Of a stretch of DNA of 64,000 bases, positions 58,660 through 64,000 are shown one piece after another. A model generated the notes under the pieces. It did no database searches. It had not been told where the DNA came from and was given only the letters and a program-made list of their open reading frames with translations. Numbering within the stretch: the stretch's first letter is position 1; every line of letters begins with the position of its first letter. A program made the position numbers and the translations under genes. Origin of the DNA: a virus; the IMG/VR virus record IMGVR_UViG_3300049460_000312, positions 124,001 to 188,000 of that record, one strand, 5' to 3'.

Positions 58660-59919
58660 CTAGTAGGTGTTAGGGGTGATCACAATCTTCTCCGACTCGA
58701 TGTTCAGGAAGTGTGCGTAACTGTACGATTCCCGACCATAAGGTCGACGGTTATCAGCCGGCATCGGCGCAGCCTCAGGCGGCGTCGTGTGAAACAGCCG
58801 GTGATGGAAGATGTTGTCGCCCACCGCAATACTCCACACCCCATCGTCTTCTTGCGGCCAGTACGGCCAGAGCAGACCAAAGCCGCCAAGCAGCGGCAGT
58901 GTGGGCTCTTCATAGGTGAGGTACTGTTTGGCCAGCTGGGTGGGTGGGAGCTGGCTGCGCTCCACCACGATGTTGGGGCTGTCGATAAAGACCAGGAAGC
59001 TTTGCGAGAGCGTCATCCATTTGGTCAGCACTTCATCGCTGAAAAGCTGAGCCCGGGAGATCTGCATGTCGTGCGCGCCGTTGTACTCCAGACCCAGTGA
59101 GGAGAGATCGATCAGACTACGGGATTCGTAGAAACGATCGAGTAGCGCCACCGTCTGGGTATCCAGACAGAAAATGTCGTCCGCGGTGCGGAAGAAGGAC
59201 GTGTTGTCCATCAGGAACAGATAGCCACCCATCACCAGTGCCGCGGTCTTGCCTGCTGCCGCGACCGGGCTCTTGATATAGATCTGGTTGGCAAAGGGCT
59301 GATCCGGATGCGCCTTGAAAAGCATGTCGGCGGTGATCGGCACAAAGGTCAGTTCCCCGACATCGCGGAAGTTGAGAATCCCCACTTCATTGCGACGGCT
59401 GCGGTAATTGCTCTTGGCCGCATCGATCACGTAGACGTATTTGCTGTCGGCATCAGTGCGGTGAATCAGGCCGTTGATGGAGACCAGGCAATTCTTATAG
59501 AAAACGCGGGCGTCCACCCCAGGCTTACTCATGATCAGGACATCCGCGTCATCCGGATCGGGAATCGTCGTCGGGCTGGTGCTGTACTTGCCCCGATCGA
59601 GCTGATACCCGGCCCAGACAGCATCGGCGTATTTGATCTGTCCAGTGGCGATACTGGCCAACCCGTCGGTCGAGGGCAGAGTGGCATTGCCCTGCGCTGC
59701 GAAAAACCCGGCGAGTGTTTGAGTCCGGTCGGCAAAGCCTTTGGTAATGTCACCAAAGCGCATGGTTTGGTCTTTGGTCCAGAAAGGACTAGAGACCCGC
59801 AGGTAGGCATCAGAATATCCAGCGTCGATTTGCGCGAGCGTCTGGGTACTCAGATCTACCGCAGCCCAAGCCGTGCCGGCCGCCTTGAGTTGCGCAATCG
59901 CAGAGACCAGTTGGTACAT
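58660..59919 (-). CDS. Probable virion structural protein, 419 aa
   Basis: ATG 59919 follows TACGGAGTTTTTC (GGAG, 6 bases). The protein has an Ala/Asp-rich helical N-terminus and then long strand-rich sequence with many aromatic residues and the phrase GGYLFLMDNTSFFRTADD near residue 230. No enzyme motif. It is divergent from the first tail fibre gene and cotranscribed with the 182-aa gene, suggesting a tail or baseplate component. Family not recognised. Confidence 0.72.
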   Translation of the reverse strand: MYQLVSAIAQLKAAGTAWAAVDLSTQTLAQIDAGYSDAYLRVSSPFWTKDQTMRFGDITKGFADRTQTLAGFFAAQGNATLPSTDGLASIATGQIKYADAVWAGYQLDRGKYSTSPTTIPDPDDADVLIMSKPGVDARVFYKNCLVSINGLIHRTDADSKYVYVIDAAKSNYRSRRNEVGILNFRDVGELTFVPITADMLFKAHPDQPFANQIYIKSPVAAAGKTAALVMGGYLFLMDNTSFFRTADDIFCLDTQTVALLDRFYESRSLIDLSSLGLEYNGAHDMQISRAQLFSDEVLTKWMTLSQSFLVFIDSPNIVVERSQLPPTQLAKQYLTYEEPTLPLLGGFGLLWPYWPQEDDGVWSIAVGDNIFHHRLFHTTPPEAAPMPADNRRPYGRESYSYAHFLNIESEKIVITPNTY

Positions 59920-60110
59920 GAAAAACTCCGTAAGAGTGCGATTTTCCGCTTTTTATGCGGCTTAAAATGGCTCAAATAATGTGATCTACTATTAGGCTAA
60001 GTAGTAATTTCTCCAGCGGCCCGAGCCCTCTCTCCTCCGGGAAAGGGGCGGGGTCCGTGTTCGTCTTGGCCGATAAGTAGCCCGAGATTCCATGACAGGA
60101 CTTTAGTTCA
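59920..60110. promoter_or_regulatory. Divergent control region before the tail fibre genes
   Basis: The 191-base gap holds no open frame. Near 59945-59960 a short CCGC-TTTTTAT-GCGG hairpin lies in the leader of the leftward gene. An AT-rich part with GTGATCTACTATTAGG follows (59981-59997), then a GC-rich interrupted repeat (CCGAGCCC ... GGGGCGGGG). An AGGACTTTAG sequence acts as ribosome site for the fibre gene at 60111. Confidence 0.4.
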
Positions 60111-62228
60111 ATGCCTACCGCTTACCAGTTTCCCTTTGATCCCAGCGGCACCTCGGCCGCGAACAGGATCACCAACGAGCAGCACGTCATCACGGCGGTG
60201 AATTTCCGGGATTACCATTACGTCATCCCGAACTTCGCCCCGTTCTTCGAGGAAAGCCTCACCATCAAACTGCAGTTCCCGGATAGTTCCCAGCGCAACC
60301 TCGTGCAGGGCGTCGACTACTATCTGTCGAACCAGTTTCTGGACGCCTCACGCGCCTGTGCCAAGCCGATTTACGGCTCGATCTCGTTCCTCGACACGGA
60401 CACCCAAGGTATCCTGTCGATCAGCTACAACACCGTCGGTGGTGAGTGGAACCTGAGCACGGCTGAGATCACGCGTATTCTCGCTGAAGAGATGCGCAAC
60501 CCCCGTACGACGACGTGGGAACAAATCACGTATTTACCTGAACGATTCCCCGTGGTGGACCACGAGTGGGATCTGGTGGACATGGTCGGGATGTCGAAGG
60601 TTGTCAACTCGATCGACGACGTACGGGATGCGATTCTCTCGGGTAATGGTGGCGGGCTCTCAGCTCACATCAACAACTACTCGAACCCGCACAACGTCAC
60701 CAAAGCTCAGGTCGGCCTCAGCAACGTTCAGAACTATACGACGGCCACGCAGGCGGCAGCCCAGGCGGGCACCAGCGACGGCTTCTACATGACGCCGTTG
60801 TCGGTGAGCTACGCGATCTCGGCGCTCGGTGGCGCTCTGGTCAACGCGCACGCGAACCGCACGGACAATCCGCACAGTACGACCAAGGCCCAGGTAGGCT
60901 TGGGCAATGTGGCTAACTACGCGGTATCGACCACCGCGGAAGCACAGGCTGGTGCAGTGGACACGTCGTTCATGACACCGCTGAAGACCGCGCAAGCGAT
61001 CGCGCAGCTGGTGGGTACGGCATTCACGTCGCACATCAATAACCAGCTCAATCCGCACAATGTGACCGCAGCGCAGGTGGGCCTGTTCAACGTGCAGAAC
61101 TTTGGCATCGCGTCGCAACAAGACGCGCTGACAGGCACCTCGAACACGGTGTACATGACGCCGTTGCGTACGCAGCAGCAGATCGTCCAATACGTGTCGA
61201 CGCAACTCGATGGTCACGCCTCACGCACCGACAACCCCCACCAAACGACCGCTGCTCAAGTGGGTCTGGGGTTGGTGAACAACTGGGGCATCGCCACGCA
61301 GGCAGATGCCCAAGCCGGTGTGTCGAATACGCTTTACATGACGCCTGGTCGTACTGCGGATGCAATCAATGCGCTGGCAGTACCGGCATCGCACTTGACC
61401 GATTACAACAATCCGCACCAAGTAACTGCGGATCAACTTGGTGCTTATACCAAGGTTGAAATCGACACGCGTCTGGGTGCCAAGGTGAACATCAGCGACA
61501 CCAACTGGGTTGCTGGGATGACCAAGGCGGCTTTCGTCGCTGAAGTGTTGACCGGCAAGGCTGCGACTGCGGGTGAGGCAGATGATGCCTTTACGCTGAA
61601 TGGCAAGACGTTCAACGACATCGTGACGGATGTGGGTACGGCAATTGGCCACAAGTTTGCCTACACCACCACGCTCTACTCGAAGGACAAGATTCTCACC
61701 GCTGATCCGGTAGCGAATCCGAATCGCTGGGTGAAGGTAGGTGATGTCAAGCCGTTGACGATCGCAGATACGGGACTGGGTTCAGGGATTGCGACGACTT
61801 ATCCGGACGCCTACTGGTTTGCCACGGGTGGTGAACAGCAAGCAGCCGATGACGCGACCCAGCGTACGGTCTCTTCCGCGGCTTACCTGATCCATGCGAA
61901 GAACGGTCTGACGGGCAATCTCGTGTTTGACGTGACGCGCCTGAACGGCATCGCCGATACCGACATGAAGTTCGGCTATACGTTCGATGCAGCGGGCAGT
62001 GTCATGCATGTCTGGGCCAAAGTGGCGGCAGGCTACACCGATTTGACGCTCACCCAGCTCTCGTCAGCAGGCAATACGATCAACATGGCCGATGACTCGA
62101 CAATTGTTGAGCCAGCAGGCATCGTTTACGCCACCCCGGTTGCTTACGCGACAGCCTCGCAATACAGTGCGCTGGCTCAGCGAGTCACCGACATCGAAAC
62201 AGCGCTCAACAGCATCACCGTTGTGTAA
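60111..62228 (+). CDS. Tail fibre protein with five-fold NPH-type repeat, 705 aa
   Basis: The N-terminal 180 residues are homologous to those of the next gene (FPFDPSGTSAANRITNEQH with YPLDGTGTSPDNLVVGEEH), so they form a shared attachment domain. Residues ~185-455 hold about five copies of a ~60-residue repeat with core NPHxxTxAQVGLxNVxN and end xxYMTPxxT, common in phage fibre shafts. The C-terminal part (from about residue 455) is strand-rich with a Ser/Thr/Gly composition, a probable receptor-binding tip, and ends with a short helix. No S74 chaperone is present, unlike the next gene. ATG 60111 follows AGGACTTTAGTTCA. Confidence 0.85.
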   Translation: MPTAYQFPFDPSGTSAANRITNEQHVITAVNFRDYHYVIPNFAPFFEESLTIKLQFPDSSQRNLVQGVDYYLSNQFLDASRACAKPIYGSISFLDTDTQGILSISYNTVGGEWNLSTAEITRILAEEMRNPRTTTWEQITYLPERFPVVDHEWDLVDMVGMSKVVNSIDDVRDAILSGNGGGLSAHINNYSNPHNVTKAQVGLSNVQNYTTATQAAAQAGTSDGFYMTPLSVSYAISALGGALVNAHANRTDNPHSTTKAQVGLGNVANYAVSTTAEAQAGAVDTSFMTPLKTAQAIAQLVGTAFTSHINNQLNPHNVTAAQVGLFNVQNFGIASQQDALTGTSNTVYMTPLRTQQQIVQYVSTQLDGHASRTDNPHQTTAAQVGLGLVNNWGIATQADAQAGVSNTLYMTPGRTADAINALAVPASHLTDYNNPHQVTADQLGAYTKVEIDTRLGAKVNISDTNWVAGMTKAAFVAEVLTGKAATAGEADDAFTLNGKTFNDIVTDVGTAIGHKFAYTTTLYSKDKILTADPVANPNRWVKVGDVKPLTIADTGLGSGIATTYPDAYWFATGGEQQAADDATQRTVSSAAYLIHAKNGLTGNLVFDVTRLNGIADTDMKFGYTFDAAGSVMHVWAKVAAGYTDLTLTQLSSAGNTINMADDSTIVEPAGIVYATPVAYATASQYSALAQRVTDIETALNSITVV
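60664..61460 (+). repeat. Tandem protein-coding repeats in the first fibre gene
   Basis: About five degenerate units of ~180 bases encoding the NPH...AQVGL...MTP shaft repeat. Divergence between units is high at the DNA level, so this is an old protein repeat, not a recent DNA expansion. Confidence 0.8.
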
Positions 62229-62277
62229 TCATTCTTGAATGCGGGGTGGGGAACCACCTCGCGTGAGGCAACTGCTT

Positions 62278-63963
62278 ATGTCTACTCCGAGCCCTCTCTA
62301 TCGCTATCCCCTGGATGGCACCGGCACCAGTCCGGATAACCTGGTCGTCGGCGAAGAACATCAGCTGTCCAATCGTACGGTGCGCGCGATCGCTCCGACG
62401 TACGGCGGCTTCTTCGCAGAGTCCTGTGTGGTCAAGGACCTGGCGACCAGTCAGCCCCTCATCAAGGGCACTGACTACTACTTCGGTGAGCTGTTCGAGT
62501 TCCCCACGGGACGCTACGGTAAGGAAATCTTCGGGGTCATCCTGATCACGAAGCCGAACGTCGCAGGCGTGTCGATCAACTACCAGGCGCTGGGTGGGGA
62601 TTACTCGTACTCGATGGACGCAATCATCGCCATGATCGATAGCCTGAATCTGGGCGACCGTCCGGTGGCGTGGGGCGACATCATTGGTCGTCCGACCTTG
62701 TTCGATCCGGCCACGCACTGGCACGATGCCGGTGATGTGTACGGTTTCGAGTACGTGGTCTCGGCCCTGATCCAGCTGCGCAACGCCATCCTCACGGGTG
62801 ACGTCGCCTCACACGACGAGATCTACCGCTACATCGATACCTGGGCGAATCAGAACCAGCAAGCGATCGATGCGGTCTCGGCGGCTCTGGCTGCGCACGT
62901 CGCACGTACGGATAACCCGCACGGCACCACCAAGGCCCAAGTGGGGTTGGGCAATGTCGACAACTACCTGACGGCGACGCAGGCGCAGATGAATACCGGT
63001 ACGGCCACGAACCTGTTCGTGACCCCGGCGATTGTCGCGGCCTACGTGACCGCTCAGGCCGTGAATCCGCTGGCCGCACACGCTGCCCGCACGGATAATC
63101 CCCATGCCGTGACCAAGGCGCAAACGGGTCTCGGGAATGTGGACAACTTCTTGACTGCCACCCTAGCCCAGGCTCAGGCGGGCGTCGTCACGAATGCGTT
63201 CATGACGCCGTACCTCGTGGCGCAGGCAATCACCACGCAAGCGGGTGCCGCACTCGCCCTGCACGTTCAGGACCACAATAACCCTCACCAGGTGACGGTG
63301 GCGCAACTGAATACGTTTGACGGACCGACTATCACCGCCAAAATCAAGGTGACTGATGATAAGGTGGTGTACCATACTACCAACAACAACAACACTACCC
63401 GCAATCCACACGGCACCCAGGCAGGAGATGTAGGCGCAGTTTCCCAAGCGGACTTCAACAACTCGTACTGGCCCACGCTACAGAACCAGCTGGCCGGCAA
63501 ACAGCCAAACGGCAACTATGCCGTGATTGGTTCCAGTCCGTCCTTTAACGTGGTTTACGCCAACCAGTTCTGGTCGTACGGTGACATCGTTGCATTCAAC
63601 TCGGATCGACGTCTGAAAAAGAATGTACGTCCGATTCAGGGTGCGTTGGCGAAGTTGCGCAAGATCCGTGGGGTGTTGTATCGCTACAAGGTTTCTGCAA
63701 TCGAGATCCTTCAGCTTGAAGATCGCGAGTACATGGGTGTGATCGCACAGGAAATCCAGGCCGTGTGTCCGGAGATCGTGTGTCTCGCCCCGTTTGACCG
63801 CGACCCTGACACGGGCCTGTCCATCAGCGGCAAGAACTTCTTGACTGTGCAGTACGAGAAGCTCACCGCCTTGCTGATTGAAGCCCAGAAGGAAGCGGAT
63901 GCGATCCAGCAAGAAATCTGTCGCCGTCTTGGCTACACGGACTTGCTGCCTCTTGCTGCATAA
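62278..63963 (+). CDS. Tail fibre/spike protein with C-terminal S74 intramolecular chaperone, 561 aa
   Basis: ATG 62278 (MSTPSPLYRYPLDG) aligns with the start of the preceding fibre, so it is preferred over ATG 62239; GTGAGG lies upstream. After the shared N-terminal domain come two full and one partial shaft repeats (residues ~205-345). The C-terminus from about residue 441 (NSDRRLKKNVRPIQGALAKL ... YMGVIAQEIQAVCPEIV ... LTVQYEKLTALLIEA) is a peptidase S74 domain. Its Ser and Lys in SDRRLKKN form the self-cleavage site that releases the chaperone after trimer folding. The two fibre genes are 49 bases apart and cotranscribed. Confidence 0.87.
   Translation: MSTPSPLYRYPLDGTGTSPDNLVVGEEHQLSNRTVRAIAPTYGGFFAESCVVKDLATSQPLIKGTDYYFGELFEFPTGRYGKEIFGVILITKPNVAGVSINYQALGGDYSYSMDAIIAMIDSLNLGDRPVAWGDIIGRPTLFDPATHWHDAGDVYGFEYVVSALIQLRNAILTGDVASHDEIYRYIDTWANQNQQAIDAVSAALAAHVARTDNPHGTTKAQVGLGNVDNYLTATQAQMNTGTATNLFVTPAIVAAYVTAQAVNPLAAHAARTDNPHAVTKAQTGLGNVDNFLTATLAQAQAGVVTNAFMTPYLVAQAITTQAGAALALHVQDHNNPHQVTVAQLNTFDGPTITAKIKVTDDKVVYHTTNNNNTTRNPHGTQAGDVGAVSQADFNNSYWPTLQNQLAGKQPNGNYAVIGSSPSFNVVYANQFWSYGDIVAFNSDRRLKKNVRPIQGALAKLRKIRGVLYRYKVSAIEILQLEDREYMGVIAQEIQAVCPEIVCLAPFDRDPDTGLSISGKNFLTVQYEKLTALLIEAQKEADAIQQEICRRLGYTDLLPLAA
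62893..63310 (+). repeat. Shaft repeats in the second fibre gene
   Basis: Two full units and one shortened unit of the same NPH...AQ(V/T)GLGNVDN...TP repeat found in the first fibre gene. Confidence 0.75.
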
Positions 63964-63972
63964 GGAGGAAAT

Positions 63973-64000
63973 ATGACGATTCCATACGGCGGTCAGGTTA
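63973..64000 (+). CDS. Start of a further rightward gene (cut by window edge)
   Basis: ATG 63973 follows TAAGGAGGAAAT, an ideal ribosome site that overlaps the stop of the fibre gene. Nine codons are visible (MTIPYGGQV). It continues the fibre operon, so a further fibre or fibre-assembly protein is likely. Confidence 0.65.

Noticed and set aside
60664-61460. Regular ~180-base repetition, considered as a CRISPR or recombination repeat
   Set aside because: Units are in frame, encode the known fibre shaft repeat and differ strongly at the DNA level; there are no short identical direct repeats with unique spacers.
1-64000. tRNA genes
   Set aside because: No cloverleaf with a GTTCRANNC arm and CCA end was found in the intergenic gaps when read by eye; most gaps hold only hairpin terminators. 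A covariance-model search would settle it.

Overview
This window is the structural and early-expression part of a jumbo myovirus genome related to Pseudomonas phage phiKZ. Three things support this. There is a phiKZ-type contractile tail sheath of 696 aa followed by a tail tube. There is a split multisubunit RNA polymerase of the virion type: a beta-like chain of 1465 aa and a beta'-like chain carrying the catalytic ADFDGD motif. Finally, the local gene order (prohead protease, two virion-type genes, polymerase beta, polymerase beta', giant tail transglycosylase) follows the phiKZ gp175-gp181 block as I remember it. The DNA is GC-rich by eye, which suggests a high-GC proteobacterial host; the host cannot be named from the sequence. 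I see no integrase, tRNA gene, CRISPR array or insertion sequence. The major capsid protein and the nucleus-shell and tubulin genes of this phage group are not in this window.

Layout. 1-4.1 kb: end of a truncated gene, a 434-aa unknown protein and the large terminase. 4.4-9.8 kb: three leftward, probably virion, genes. 9.8-10.2 kb: a palindrome-rich divergent control region. 10.2-13.6 kb: sheath, tube and a 51-aa protein. 13.7-16.3 kb: two proteins with signal peptides, one of them in AT-richer DNA, which look like accessory cargo. 16.4-27.8 kb: a leftward run of small proteins, the prohead protease and virion RNA polymerase subunits. 27.9-37.6 kb: a 2511-aa tail-associated murein hydrolase and another virion protein. 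37.7-47 kb: mostly leftward unknown genes, including a probable NADAR-fold protein, a SLOG-fold protein, a protein made of a duplicated domain, and a RecA/UvsX-like ATPase. 47-59.9 kb: an RNase H protein, a lipoprotein/membrane pair (possible spanins), virion proteins, a baseplate spike and an SbcC/Rad50-like ATPase. 60.1-64 kb: two paralogous repeat-bearing tail fibre proteins, the second ending in an S74-type intramolecular chaperone.

How it fits together. Capsid maturation (protease), packaging (terminase), tail assembly (sheath, tube, spike, fibres), cell-wall penetration (giant hydrolase) and injected transcription (virion polymerase) are interleaved with DNA metabolism genes (RecA-like, RNase H, SbcC-like). 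Genes are arranged as short transcription units on both strands. Convergent ends are usually closed by one hairpin with a constant outer sequence (GCATAAA...stem-loop...TTTATGCC), which recurs about ten times and is the most striking non-coding feature. Product calls rest on motifs and gene order read by eye; no database search was possible.
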